Shown here piece after piece: positions 39,353 to 48,061 of a stretch of 64,000 nt of DNA. Made by a program: the position numbers and the translations under genes. How positions within the stretch are numbered: position 1 is the stretch's first letter; the number at the start of each line of letters is the position of its first letter. The DNA comes from Bacillus tequilensis KCTC 13622 (GTDB lineage: Bacteria; Bacillota; Bacilli; Bacillales; Bacillaceae), in NCBI RefSeq assembly GCF_000507145.1, contig NZ_AYTO01000039.1, forward strand, positions 186,001 through 250,000, written 5' to 3'. The notes under the pieces are model-generated. The model did not search any database, had not been told where the DNA came from, and saw only the letters and a list, made by a program, of their open reading frames with translations.

Positions 39353-40168
39353 ATGCCATACATCACATTAGAAGATCAGACACGACTGTACTATGAAACG
39401 CATGGGAGCGGCACACCGATCCTGTTTATACACGGTGTACTGATGAGCGGACAATTTTTTCACAAGCAATTTTCAGCACTTTCCGACAATTATCAGTGTA
39501 TTCGTCTCGATCTTAGAGGACACGGCGAATCTGACAAAGTGCTGCACGGACACACCATTTCCCAATACGCCCGTGATGTAAGAGAATGTCTAAAAGCATT
39601 GGAGCTCGACCGCGCCGTGCTTGCCGGCTGGTCAATGGGCGCTTTTGTGGTATGGGATTATTTCAATCAATTTGGGAATGATAACATACAAGCCGCAGTG
39701 ATCATTGATCAATCCGCTTCCGACTATCAATGGGAAGGCTGGGAGCACGGTCCGTTTGATTTTGACGGTTTAAAAACGGCGATGTACGCCATTCAGACCG
39801 ATCCGCTGCCATTCTACAAAAACTTCATCCATAATATGTTCCAAGAACCGCCTGCTGAGACAGAAACAGAATGGATGCTGGCAGAAATCCTCAAACAGCC
39901 GGCTGCGATTTCAAGCACGATTTTATTTAACCAAACGGCTGCTGATTACCGCGGCACTCTTCAAAATATCAATGTGCCGACATTGCTGTGCTTTGGAGAA
40001 GACCGCAAGTTTTTCTCTGTTGCTGCTGGAGAACACTTGCATGGCCTCATTCCAAATTCGACGCTTGTCACCTTTTCTAAGAGCAGCCATTGCCCGTTTT
40101 TAGAAGAACCGTGCGCTTTTAACAGCACACTCCTCTCCTTTTTAGATAAGCTGATTGGAAAGTCATAA
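39353..40168 (+). CDS. ydjP: YdjP, alpha/beta hydrolase
   Basis: This 271-residue alpha/beta-hydrolase has the oxyanion region [10 protein letters not shown], the nucleophile elbow GWSMGAFV (Ser94), a likely acid in FGEDRKFF and the histidine in [11 protein letters not shown]. It resembles the non-haem haloperoxidase/esterase group; the substrate is unknown. It is cotranscribed with yeaA from a SigW promoter, with RBS AGAGGAGG. Confidence 0.92.
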   Translation: MPYITLEDQTRLYYETHGSGTPILFIHGVLMSGQFFHKQFSALSDNYQCIRLDLRGHGESDKVLHGHTISQYARDVRECLKALELDRAVLAGWSMGAFVVWDYFNQFGNDNIQAAVIIDQSASDYQWEGWEHGPFDFDGLKTAMYAIQTDPLPFYKNFIHNMFQEPPAETETEWMLAEILKQPAAISSTILFNQTAADYRGTLQNINVPTLLCFGEDRKFFSVAAGEHLHGLIPNSTLVTFSKSSHCPFLEEPCAFNSTLLSFLDKLIGKS

Positions 40169-40250
40169 AGAAAAAGGAATTAGGAGATTAGACAAAAGTA
40201 TGAGACAATAAGAAATGTGCAGTAAAATACATGAGGGAAGAAGTGACTTT

Positions 40251-40460
40251 ATGTCTTACTATAACAAACGTAATCAAGAACCGCTGCCTAAAGAAGATGT
40301 GAGTACATGGGAATGCACAAAAGAAGACTGCAACGGCTGGACCCGAAAAAACTTCGCCAGCAGTGATACGCCATTGTGCCCTTTGTGCGGAAGCAAAATG
40401 GTCGACGGCATTCGTTCATTAGTGAATCTCCAAAACAACAGCCAAACGAAAACAAGCTAG
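40251..40460 (+). CDS. ydjO: YdjO, small zinc-ribbon-like cold-inducible family protein
   Basis: This 69-residue protein has four cysteines at 22, 27, 43 and 46 (WECTKEDC and CPLC), a likely zinc site. It matches the YdjO cold-inducible protein family. Initiation at ATG 40251 is preferred over an upstream in-frame start because GGGAAGAAGTGA sits just before it. It is followed by a terminator. Function is unknown. Confidence 0.88.
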   Translation: MSYYNKRNQEPLPKEDVSTWECTKEDCNGWTRKNFASSDTPLCPLCGSKMVDGIRSLVNLQNNSQTKTS

Positions 40461-40566
40461 TTCTTCCCTATAATAAATACAGTCTCCCGCAAGCAAACAA
40501 TCCTCGAACGGAGACGTAAATTATCCAGAATGAAGGTTTCTCATCGCAAGAAGCCGAAATTTGAAA

Positions 40567-40598
40567 GAAGCCCAAAACGGAAAATGTTTCGGGCTTTT
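40567..40598 (+). terminator. Terminator of ydjO
   Basis: GAAGCCCAAAAC pairs with GTTTCGGGCTTTT, followed by a short T-run. Confidence 0.8.
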
Positions 40599-40611
40599 CA
40601 TTTCGCCATTA

Positions 40612-40620
40612 TGGTATAAT
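40612..40620 (+). promoter_or_regulatory. Extended -10 promoter of the 49-codon gene
   Basis: TGGTATAAT combines a consensus TATAAT with a TGn extension, 24 bases before the GTG start. Confidence 0.7.
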
Positions 40621-40643
40621 ATGGATGAAGAAGAGGTGATAAC

Positions 40644-40793
40644 GTGATCACAAACCAGCAGCAAAAAGACCTGAAAAAAAGAGCTCAGTTCAAAAAGCTG
40701 AATCTTACAATCAACTCTTATGTTGAACTTCTGTTTTTGTCGATACCTTTGATCCATCTCTTTAAATGGCTCGGATCATTCCTTGTCCATTAA
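40644..40793 (+). CDS. Small protein of 49 residues with a hydrophobic C-terminus
   Basis: This short gene begins with GTG after AGAGGTGAT and encodes MITNQQQKDLKKRAQFKKLN followed by a hydrophobic segment VELLFLSIPLIHLFKWLGSFLVH. An extended -10 promoter precedes it and a terminator follows immediately, so it is a self-contained unit. The basic N-terminus and one membrane-like helix suggest a small membrane-associated peptide. No family was recognised. Confidence 0.7.
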   Translation: MITNQQQKDLKKRAQFKKLNLTINSYVELLFLSIPLIHLFKWLGSFLVH

Positions 40794-40827
40794 AAAACCA
40801 CTCAGCCTATGCCGAGTGGTTTTTTTA
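40793..40827. terminator. Bidirectional terminator, small ORF / ydjN
   Basis: AAAAAACCACTC pairs with GAGTGGTTTTTTT between the convergent genes. Confidence 0.9.
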
Positions 40828-41871
40828 GTTGATGACAGAAAAGCTGTTGATGATGCCGTTCGGATTTTCCCACACTTTTTTATATGTCTTATTTTCAAGA
40901 TTATAGGAATAAATCGTCCTCACCTTGGCTTCACGCCCTGTTTCATCCTTTAGCTTTTTAGCCCCCTTGGCTTCAGCAAGAAAATAAATGTTCTTGCCAT
41001 CCATAGAGAACTGCGGCTGGGCGTCAATTAACAGCTTAAAGGATTTTTGATTTGAAATGATGGTTTCATACTTTTTCGTATCCGCATTCAGCATCTGAAT
41101 AGAAGCGGTTTGCTCCGTGCCCTTTTGTGTATAAGACGTAAACAAAATACGTTTATCATCATCAGAAACAGCAATATCGCTGATAAACCGGTCAAGGCTT
41201 TTAAGCTCATCAAATTGGGTTTGGCGGCCTGCCGCAAAATGAATCGTTGTCGGTTCAGGATCGATCCCCTTTTCGTTCGCTTCATCTGTTTTCTTGTAGT
41301 CTTCTTCTACAGAATAATGAAGCAATGCAAATGAATCCGTTTTTTTGTTATAAAAGAAGCTGCTGACGCTGTCATCCTGATCTTTCACGGCAGGATAAAG
41401 GTTTTTATACTTCTTCGTTTTCAGATCAAAGGCTGCGAGTCGGAAATTGCTTTCGTCCGCTTTCCCTAGACGGAAATAGATGGTTGAACGGTCCTTTGAC
41501 AAAAACAAACTGTCCGCACTCTCCGCGCCTTTATAAAGCATCGTCTTTTGATTAGACTTTAGATCAAGCTTAAAAAGCCTCATTTCATTTTGATCATTAT
41601 TGCCCGTATAATAAAGCACCTGCTGCTTCTGATCCAAGGCAAATGCCGGATAGCTGGTCAGCTTTTCCTCATGGATCACCTTGTCATTTTCGTAATACTT
41701 CGTCAGGAGATCAGTATTTGTAATCGAAACAAGCAGCTTATCACCGCTTTCCGTATGTACTGAAACACCGGCAGCGTTCTCATGGCCTTGATCCTTTGCA
41801 GTATAAAACGCAAAACCCGCCGCAGCGGCTGCGATCACGACAATTAACAATAATACGATTCTATTTTTCAT
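40825..41871 (-). CDS. ydjN: YdjN, membrane-anchored or exported protein of unknown function
   Basis: This 348-residue protein has a hydrophobic N-terminus (KNRIVLLLIVVIAAAAAGFAF) and a hydrophilic remainder. The remainder has repeated beta-strand patterns such as LYYTGNNDQNEMRLFKLDLK and IYFRLGKADESNFRLAAFDL, suggesting a beta-propeller-like surface domain. It lies between terminators and ydjM. No enzymatic motif was recognised. Confidence 0.85.
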   Translation of the reverse strand: MKNRIVLLLIVVIAAAAAGFAFYTAKDQGHENAAGVSVHTESGDKLLVSITNTDLLTKYYENDKVIHEEKLTSYPAFALDQKQQVLYYTGNNDQNEMRLFKLDLKSNQKTMLYKGAESADSLFLSKDRSTIYFRLGKADESNFRLAAFDLKTKKYKNLYPAVKDQDDSVSSFFYNKKTDSFALLHYSVEEDYKKTDEANEKGIDPEPTTIHFAAGRQTQFDELKSLDRFISDIAVSDDDKRILFTSYTQKGTEQTASIQMLNADTKKYETIISNQKSFKLLIDAQPQFSMDGKNIYFLAEAKGAKKLKDETGREAKVRTIYSYNLENKTYKKVWENPNGIINSFSVIN

Positions 41872-41892
41872 CTTTTATCTCCACCAATAGAA

Positions 41893-41918
41893 AAAGCAAG
41901 AATATGACTTCTTGCTTT
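41893..41918 (-). terminator. Terminator of ydjM
   Basis: On the transcript AAAGCAAGAA pairs with TTCTTGCTTT, followed by TTC and a T-rich stretch. Confidence 0.8.
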
Positions 41919-41936
41919 ACAGATTATATATGTAGA

Positions 41937-42308
41937 TTAATAGCTGTAATGTCCCGCTACCTTTCCTCTGCTTAATGGGTATCCAAGCGCTTTAAACGCT
42001 TTAGGGCTTACATCCAGGACTGCATGAGGCATTCTGCCAACATCATTTTTATAAACCGTAATCACCTTTTTAGGTTTCGCTTTTGCATAAGCTCTGATTT
42101 TTGTCCCGTTTCTAGGAACATCAAATCCGAGTTTTGTCGCACAATCCCAATGTCCAAGTTTTTTACCTGAAGAGCCTTTTTTCCCGACTCCATTATACCA
42201 AGTAATATTTCCGTTCACATGTTTCGCACTGGCATCTGATGAAAAACTCAAAGCGCCCAAAGTACTTCCTACTAAGATAAAAGCGGCTAAAATGACTTTC
42301 TTCAACAT
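41937..42308 (-). CDS. ydjM: YdjM, secreted double-psi beta-barrel-like protein
   Basis: This 123-residue exported protein has a signal peptide with AxA cleavage near residue 28 (FSSDASAKH). The mature part has an RlpA/DPBB-like pattern: ITWYNGVGKKG, a lone cysteine in HWDCATKLGF, and GRMPHAVLDVSPKAFKALGY with the conserved D-x-S-x-x-A-F. ydjM is known as a WalR-regulated cell wall gene, and a WalR box is present upstream. AGGGGGAC precedes the ATG. Confidence 0.92.
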   Translation of the reverse strand: MLKKVILAAFILVGSTLGALSFSSDASAKHVNGNITWYNGVGKKGSSGKKLGHWDCATKLGFDVPRNGTKIRAYAKAKPKKVITVYKNDVGRMPHAVLDVSPKAFKALGYPLSRGKVAGHYSY

Positions 42309-42339
42309 TTCGTCCCCCTGTTTGTTAACATCTAGGAAA

Positions 42340-42395
42340 ATTATACACGATGAACCAGGATTTTTTTATTTCATTATCCTTACAGTAATGTTACA
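42340..42395 (-). promoter_or_regulatory. ydjM promoter with WalR box
   Basis: On the minus strand TGTAAC-N5-TGTAAG (42379-42395) matches the WalR direct repeat except for the last base. It lies upstream of a TATAAT -10 at 42340-42345 that has no good -35, as expected for an activated promoter. Confidence 0.8.
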
Positions 42396-42746
42396 AAATC
42401 AGAAAAAAGATCTCTTCTAAAATAAACCATGGAAGATTATCCTATTATAATTGCAGTGTTAGCGTTATAATTGTTAATAGAGTAGTTATCGCATTCAATA
42501 TGAACGAACCATTACCGTATTGTTCAAACCAAATTCATAATTATGTAAACGATTCATACTCTCTTATAAAGAAAAAAGAGTGTGCGAGACTCTTTTTTCT
42601 TCAAAGTTTCTTTTTTCAAAAAAAACGTAGATTATATTATATAAAAGTTTCATTTCTTTTTTGGTTTTAAAAATGGCGATTTTGTGAACAGTTCATATTG
42701 ATCAGTGCGGAATTACTCATATAAAAAGATATAGGAGTGGTAATCC
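42396..42746. other. Intergenic region ydjM-bdhA
   Basis: About 350 bases lie upstream of the divergent ydjM and bdhA. A bidirectional terminator-like hairpin (AAAAAAGAGT pairing with ACTCTTTTTT, 42569-42603) stands alone in it. Only very short ORFs occur, and one of them crosses the hairpin. The bdhA promoter should lie between about 42610 and 42720. Confidence 0.5.
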
Positions 42747-43787
42747 ATGAAGGCAGCAAGATGGCATAACCAAAAGGATATCCGTATTGAAAATATCGAA
42801 GAGCCAAAAACGGAGCCGGGAAAAGTAAAGATCAAAGTCAAATGGTGCGGCATCTGCGGCAGTGATTTACATGAGTACTTAGGCGGCCCGATCTTTATTC
42901 CGGTTGACAAACCTCATCCGTTAACCAATGAAACAGCGCCTGTCACAATGGGCCATGAATTCTCAGGTGAAGTGGTTGAAGTTGGCGAAGGCGTTCAAAA
43001 CTATAAAGCAGGCGACCGCGTCGTAGTCGAACCGATTTTTGCAACACACGGCCACCAAGGCGCATACAACCTTGATGAACAAATGGGATTCCTCGGCTTA
43101 GCCGGCGGCGGCGGCGGTTTCTCTGAGTACGTCTCTGTAGATGAAGAGCTGTTGTTCAAACTTCCTGATGAATTATCATACGAACAAGGTGCGCTCGTTG
43201 AACCTTCAGCGGTTGCTTTATACGCTGTCCGTTCAAGCAAAATTAAAGCCGGCGACAAAGCGGCTGTGTTTGGCTGCGGCCCGATCGGACTTCTTGTGAT
43301 TGAAGCGCTGAAGGCGGCTGGTGCGACTGATATTTACGCTGTTGAGCTTTCACCTGAACGTCAGCAAAAAGCTGAAGAGCTTGGAGCGATCATTGTTGAT
43401 CCATCTAAAACAGACGATGTCGTCGCTGAGATTGAAGAACGCACAGGCGGCGGTGTTGACGTAGCATTCGAAGTCACAGGCGTTCCAGTGGTATTACGAC
43501 AAGCGATCCAATCAACTGCAATCGCCGGTGAAACAATCATCGTCAGCATTTGGGAAAAAGGCGCTGAAATCCACCCGAACGATATCGTCATCAAAGAACG
43601 TTCAGTCAAAGGGATTATCGGATACCGCGACATCTTCCCTGCTGTATTGTCATTAATGAAAGAAGGCTATTTCTCAGCTGACAAACTCGTCACGAAAAAA
43701 ATCGTGTTAGACGATTTGATTGAGGAAGGCTTCGGGGCTCTTATTAAAGAGAAAAACCAAGTGAAAATCCTTGTCAGACCTAACTAA
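42747..43787 (+). CDS. bdhA: Butanediol dehydrogenase / acetoin reductase
   Basis: This 346-residue zinc-dependent medium-chain dehydrogenase interconverts acetoin and 2,3-butanediol with NAD(H). The catalytic zinc site shows CGICGSDLHEYL (Cys37) and TMGHEFSGEVVEVG (His70, Glu71). The nucleotide fold is AVFGCGPIGLLVIEALKAAG. The gene follows a TAGGAGTGG ribosome-binding site and ends at a strong terminator. It is expected to be expressed in early stationary, low-oxygen growth. Confidence 0.95.
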   Translation: MKAARWHNQKDIRIENIEEPKTEPGKVKIKVKWCGICGSDLHEYLGGPIFIPVDKPHPLTNETAPVTMGHEFSGEVVEVGEGVQNYKAGDRVVVEPIFATHGHQGAYNLDEQMGFLGLAGGGGGFSEYVSVDEELLFKLPDELSYEQGALVEPSAVALYAVRSSKIKAGDKAAVFGCGPIGLLVIEALKAAGATDIYAVELSPERQQKAEELGAIIVDPSKTDDVVAEIEERTGGGVDVAFEVTGVPVVLRQAIQSTAIAGETIIVSIWEKGAEIHPNDIVIKERSVKGIIGYRDIFPAVLSLMKEGYFSADKLVTKKIVLDDLIEEGFGALIKEKNQVKILVRPN

Positions 43788-43796
43788 TGAACTTAA

Positions 43797-43826
43797 AAAG
43801 AATCCGCGCTCGTATGCGGATTCTTT
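43797..43826. terminator. Bidirectional terminator, bdhA / iolT remnant
   Basis: AAAGAATCCGC pairs with GCGGATTCTTT, with T-runs on both strands. Confidence 0.9.
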
Positions 43827-43834
43827 TTTTATCT

Positions 43835-44415
43835 TATCCAATCGCTTCAGCACCGGACTCTTTCTTTGTCTCGCCGCGTTTATAAATGCGGAAATTTTCC
43901 TCCAGCTGTTCAAGCAAAATTCTTTTCGTTTCCGGCAAAAATGTCTTCACAAACAGGATTGAGCAAATACTTAATACAACGAAGATAAAAAACGCTGCGG
44001 CCAGCAATATCGGGAAAGTGAAACTGACTGCAAGGTTCACCACCCAGGACCACATATGGAAGCGCCAGCGATCCTTCGAGTAAAAACGAGAACATCCCGA
44101 TTAGCCATAATATCGCCGCCGTACCGATCAAGCCTGTCATCAGCATCGGCCCGGCGGCCTGCTTTACCAAGAAGCCAATTCCAATAAACACAATCCGGCA
44201 AACCCACGAAACCACAGCTTTTTAAACGTCGCTTTGTCAAGCTGATCTTCTTTTTCGAAACCTTGCAGCTCAGCTGCCGTTCGCTTTTCATCCCTTATTT
44301 TTTTAATACCCGCAACGCCTCTTCTTTTCTCCCTTTAGAAACGAGCCCAGCGAGGACTTTCAGGCATTCTGATCATGCCGAAAAATAAGGAATGGCCTGT
44401 TCAGGAGCAGACAAT
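43835..44415 (-). pseudogene. iolT: iolT remnant (myo-inositol transporter), degraded
   Basis: This is debris of the sugar transporter IolT (YdjK), normally about 470 residues and 12 helices. In order the minus strand carries FFGMIRMPESPRW, then a +1 frameshift before VSKGRKEEALRV, then KEDQLDKATFKKLWF. Later it has PMLMTGLIGTAAILWLIGMF, a deletion, and the C-terminal NLAVSFTFPILLAA to ESGAEAIG. The first half of the gene and several internal segments are missing, so no functional transporter can be made. The end beside bdhA is well preserved. Confidence 0.88.
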
Positions 44416-44427
44416 AGACAACGCATA

Positions 44428-44463
44428 AAAAAAGTCCCGAGTGTCTGACCACTCCGGACTTTT
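44428..44463 (-). terminator. Terminator of the pspA-ydjGHI operon
   Basis: AAAGTCCGGAGTG pairs with CACTCGGGACTTT, followed by TTTT, just after the ydjI stop. Confidence 0.85.
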
Positions 44464-44476
44464 CACTGTATCATTC

Positions 44477-45448
44477 TCACACAAGCTTTTGGCCGCAATT
44501 CGGGCAAAAATTAGCTTCACCGGTTTTTATGCCGCAGTTCGGACAGAAATTGGGTTTGCTTCCGCTGCCAGATGACTGTGATCCTGATGACTGCGCCTGC
44601 TGATTCTGATTCATTTGATTCATCATCTGGTTGGCCATATTCATTCCCATCATCATTCCAGCCATATCAGAAGCCGTACCGCCTCCGCTCATCTTTCCGG
44701 ACGCCATTCCATCCGTCATTGAAATTTGCTGGTATCTGTTTACATCCCCAACCATGCCATAGGAAGCGTTCTTTGTAATCATATCTTGAACCTCTTGAGG
44801 ATAATTAAAGCTCATGATTTGAAAACCAGTGACCGTCATTCCGTCGCCGATTAATTGCATATCTAAGTCTTCTTGAATCCCCTTCGCAATGTCAAAAGCA
44901 TTGGCTTGGAGATTAAACATGTCTTTCCCTTCTCTAGTGATCCACTTCATAAGAAGCTGATCCAGAATGGAAGTGATCCGGGTTTTAATATCCTCTACAA
45001 AATATTGATCCTTCACGCCGGCGATTTTATCAATCAAGCTGATATAGTCCTGCACCTTGAAATTAAATGTGCCGTTTGCGCGAATCGGCATCCCGCCAGG
45101 CATTCCCGCTGCTGGAATATTTATCGCCTGCTTTGTTCCCCATCTTACGGTAAATTCCTTCGTATTAACAAACAGCACCTCGGCGCGCATGCCGCTATTA
45201 AACCCAAACTTAAAACCCTTTAATGTTGATAGGAATGGAATAATCTCAGATTCAATATCATAATCACCGTCATCTTGAAACATCCCTTCAACCCTGCCAT
45301 TGCTCAAAAACACAGCATCCTGTCCGGGACGAATGATTAAACGGCTCCCTTTTTTAATTTCACGATTGTTCCATTTATAAAAAATTATGTCATCTCTAAA
45401 TTCTTCCCACTCAACCACATTCGCTAATTGATTTCTGAAAAACGACAT
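44477..45448 (-). CDS. ydjI: YdjI, SPFH-domain protein with zinc ribbon
   Basis: This 323-residue protein has an SPFH-type domain (about 20-230). A Met/Gln-rich linker (MANQMMNQMNQNQQAQSSGS) and a C-terminal double CxxC zinc ribbon (FCPNCGIKTGEANFCPNCGQ) follow. There is no membrane helix. It is the last gene of the pspA operon. Family members are recruited to membranes with PspA-like proteins, which fits an envelope-stress role. Confidence 0.9.
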   Translation of the reverse strand: MSFFRNQLANVVEWEEFRDDIIFYKWNNREIKKGSRLIIRPGQDAVFLSNGRVEGMFQDDGDYDIESEIIPFLSTLKGFKFGFNSGMRAEVLFVNTKEFTVRWGTKQAINIPAAGMPGGMPIRANGTFNFKVQDYISLIDKIAGVKDQYFVEDIKTRITSILDQLLMKWITREGKDMFNLQANAFDIAKGIQEDLDMQLIGDGMTVTGFQIMSFNYPQEVQDMITKNASYGMVGDVNRYQQISMTDGMASGKMSGGGTASDMAGMMMGMNMANQMMNQMNQNQQAQSSGSQSSGSGSKPNFCPNCGIKTGEANFCPNCGQKLV

Positions 45449-45478
45449 TTTGCCTCTCCCTTTCTCTATTTCTTACTT

Positions 45479-46249
45479 TTAGAAACTGCCGCGGCTTCCG
45501 CTGTATGACGTACCGCCTTTCGTAACCCCGCCATCGCCGCCGCTGTCTTTATCATTTGATGGTTTTCTTTCTCTCGTTACAGTCGTTCTGATATAGGTGT
45601 CATATTGATCAATCACATCGGACGTACGATGATCCATATATGTATTCCCATTAACCGTTACTTTGCCGCCTGCATGATAAAGCATGATTGAAACCGCGAT
45701 GCCTCCGACTGCGATGGCAACAATGAGCTGAAACCACCATGTAAAGAATATGTTGTCGGGATTGATTCCCGGTTTTATGCCCATATCTTTATAAGAAAGC
45801 TGAATATATGTCTGAAAAGCTTTGAAATAATCTTCATTTGATAAATCAGATGAAATCGTATTTCTGATGCTGTTTAGCCTGCTGTTGTCCAAATACTTTT
45901 CAGCTTTTTTGTAGCCGGTGATGAATACCTCTCTGTTTGCCATATCGAGCGTTAGTATGGCTGTACTGCCTTTTCCGTAACGATCATAAAAGTCGCTGGC
46001 ATAATCAGCAATATCCTCACCGTTCGTGCTTTTTGTCGTAATAATGATGAAATCAGTGTCTCTCTTTGCCCCCAGCTCTGCCGAGAGAGATTCGAGTTTT
46101 TTGATTTCTGCTTTCGATAATAGATGAGCATGGTCATACACATGCTGCTGTGATTCAGAAGCTCTTGCCGCTTCAATTCCCAGTACTGGCATTATGATGA
46201 AAACAGCCAGCACAACAAGAATCGCTTTCCCGAAAAATCCCCGCATCAA
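45479..46249 (-). CDS. ydjH: YdjH, exported TPM-domain membrane protein
   Basis: This 256-residue protein has a signal peptide (about 1-30), a TPM-like domain (HVYDHAHLLSKAEIKKLESL to about residue 150), one membrane helix near 170-190 and a Gly/Ser-rich tail ending GSRGSF. The domain faces outside. It overlaps ydjG by four bases. It is part of the SigW-controlled pspA operon; the biochemical role is unclear. Confidence 0.88.
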   Translation of the reverse strand: MMRGFFGKAILVVLAVFIIMPVLGIEAARASESQQHVYDHAHLLSKAEIKKLESLSAELGAKRDTDFIIITTKSTNGEDIADYASDFYDRYGKGSTAILTLDMANREVFITGYKKAEKYLDNSRLNSIRNTISSDLSNEDYFKAFQTYIQLSYKDMGIKPGINPDNIFFTWWFQLIVAIAVGGIAVSIMLYHAGGKVTVNGNTYMDHRTSDVIDQYDTYIRTTVTRERKPSNDKDSGGDGGVTKGGTSYSGSRGSF

Positions 46250-47271
46250 AATCCGCCTCCCATCATCAATGAGACGAGCTTCAACGCAAGAAATGTCCCG
46301 CCTGCTATTCCGCTAAACCACGCCGCCACTTTTCCTGAACTGATCGGCGGTTTTCCGACAACCTTGCCTGTTTGCCCGTTCATCGCAAAAGTATGCTCTG
46401 CTCTTTCATAATCGTAACTGACCATCCAAACGGGAAGCAGAACATAAAAGCTGTTCACGTTTTTCGTGTGAATATGTTTGTCCCTCACATTGACTGACGT
46501 ATATCCGGAAAAAGCAGAATGTATGTATGAATCTATATAACTGCTGACTTTCTCTTTTGCCCTCGGAAAAAGCTCCTCATCTGTATAATTGTATTTTTCC
46601 GCAATATAACCGGCCAAATATGCCGTTTGAAAGTCTTTCAGCTCATCGTATGAATAAGGCTCCAATTTATCCATTAATTCATCTTTCATTTTTTCAGAGG
46701 CATCGACAGGGATTTTCAAATAATCGAGATTGATATCACGAAACGCTTCAAAGTGCTCTGTTTCCGTGCAAATATAATCCCCTTCTTCATATTGATGGAC
46801 TCTGGTACAGTTCGCTGTCACCTGTACTTCACTATTTAAATCAAACATCCAAAATGGAATATACATGCCGGTGATGCTTTTAATACGATCAGCCGACATG
46901 AAACCTCTTGGTGTCAGAAGACCTTTTTTGCACCACTTTCGAAATGCCTGCTCTGCTTCTTGTTTACTGATTGTAAATGGAATGACCTTCGCCGGCGCCA
47001 AATGTCCTGATAAACGATCGGCAAGTATAGCAGCACCTCCGCAAAAACTGCACGTTGTCGCTGTCGTTTCAGCTTCCGTCATTAAAACAGCACCGCAGTT
47101 TTCACATTGATATTCCTTTGCTTCATCATCAGAAAACCGCGCCGCAATGTTTTCTTTCGGAAGGCTTTCAATATTGTCCTGTCTTCCGCAGCTACCGCAG
47201 GATAACGACCCGGATTCACTGTCAAATGCCATATCACTGCCGCAGTTCGGACACTTATAAGATATTATCAT
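46246..47271 (-). CDS. ydjG: YdjG, zinc-ribbon membrane protein
   Basis: This 341-residue protein begins with a zinc ribbon (YKCPNCGSDMAFDS and SCGSCGRQ) and has a second cysteine pair set (CENCGAVL with CSFCGG). A DUF-type core follows, then one C-terminal hydrophobic helix (WFSGIAGGTFLALKLVSLMM). It is the membrane partner placed between pspA and ydjH, and in this regulon it helps bring PspA to the membrane. Confidence 0.88.
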   Translation of the reverse strand: MIISYKCPNCGSDMAFDSESGSLSCGSCGRQDNIESLPKENIAARFSDDEAKEYQCENCGAVLMTEAETTATTCSFCGGAAILADRLSGHLAPAKVIPFTISKQEAEQAFRKWCKKGLLTPRGFMSADRIKSITGMYIPFWMFDLNSEVQVTANCTRVHQYEEGDYICTETEHFEAFRDINLDYLKIPVDASEKMKDELMDKLEPYSYDELKDFQTAYLAGYIAEKYNYTDEELFPRAKEKVSSYIDSYIHSAFSGYTSVNVRDKHIHTKNVNSFYVLLPVWMVSYDYERAEHTFAMNGQTGKVVGKPPISSGKVAAWFSGIAGGTFLALKLVSLMMGGGF

Positions 47272-47305
47272 TACCCGTTCCCTCTCACATCTTATGATAA
47301 AATGT

Positions 47306-47327
47306 GCCGCAGCCGAAAAGCTGCGGC
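47306..47327 (-). other. Hairpin between pspA and ydjG
   Basis: GCCGCAGC pairs with GCTGCGGC in the 66-base gap and is followed by ACATTTTA. It may partly terminate or stabilise the pspA transcript so that PspA is made in excess over YdjG-YdjI. Confidence 0.6.
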
Positions 47328-47337
47328 CTCCTATGTA

Positions 47338-48024
47338 TTATTTATCGAGCATCATTTTCGCTTTTAACGCCGCAAGTTCATCATCCACCTGACTTGAACC
47401 GGCAGTATCATATTTAGCAGTCAGATCATCAATATCATCCAGCGGAGCGCTGTTCAGTTCAGCCATTGCATTCGCCTGATCAAGTGCCTGATTTACTTTG
47501 TCCTCCATTCTGCCGAATGCAGACATTGATTGGCTGGCACCCGAAACAGAAGCGCCCAGCTTGTTCATTCTATCTTGCGTTTTCGCTACTGCCCACTTCG
47601 CCTTGATCATATTTTTGCGTGCTTCCAGCTCTCCAATGTCAGACACCAGTTTGTCATGCATCTTTCTCATTTGCGCGGCATTGGCAGCAGCCATTTGATT
47701 CGCCGTCTGCAGCTCAGGAAGCTTTGATCCTAAAGATGTTTTTCTTTCAAGGAATGTTCTCGCATCGCCCTCATTCCCCGCTTGCAGCGCCTTCATCGCA
47801 TAGCTTTCCATTTTCTCCATGTCTGCCTGGCATTCACGTAATTCTCGATTTGTCCTTTGCTCCTCAGCCATAACAGCTGCTGTTTCTGCCTTTACCTTAG
47901 ACAAATCGCTGTTCATGTTTCTTAAATATTGATCTGCCATTTTCTCTGGATTTTCAGCCTTGTCTAACAAAGCATTGATATTCGCCGACATAATATCTTT
48001 GAATCTCGTCATTATACTCATCAT
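47338..48024 (-). CDS. pspA: PspA, phage-shock-protein A homologue
   Basis: This 228-residue protein is almost entirely coiled coil, in the PspA/Vipp1/ESCRT-III family that assembles on damaged membranes. It opens MMSIMTRFKDIMSANINALL and contains the long helices EEQRTNRELRECQADMEKME and MHDKLVSDIGELEARKN. The ATG at 48024 follows GGAGG by six bases. It heads a four-gene operon with ydjG, ydjH and ydjI. Confidence 0.93.
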   Translation of the reverse strand: MMSIMTRFKDIMSANINALLDKAENPEKMADQYLRNMNSDLSKVKAETAAVMAEEQRTNRELRECQADMEKMESYAMKALQAGNEGDARTFLERKTSLGSKLPELQTANQMAAANAAQMRKMHDKLVSDIGELEARKNMIKAKWAVAKTQDRMNKLGASVSGASQSMSAFGRMEDKVNQALDQANAMAELNSAPLDDIDDLTAKYDTAGSSQVDDELAALKAKMMLDK

Positions 48025-48061
48025 GTAGTACCTCCGCTATTTCGTTAAACTTCTTACCACA

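Noticed and set aside
42511-42681. Short plus-strand ORF (MNEPLPYCSNQIHNYV...) upstream of bdhA
   Set aside because: It runs straight through a strong bidirectional terminator hairpin and has no ribosome-binding site.
42678-42700. Possible Rex site (TTGTGAAC..TTCATA) upstream of bdhA
   Set aside because: The half-sites are closer than in the Rex consensus and the second half is degraded, so the match is too weak to call.
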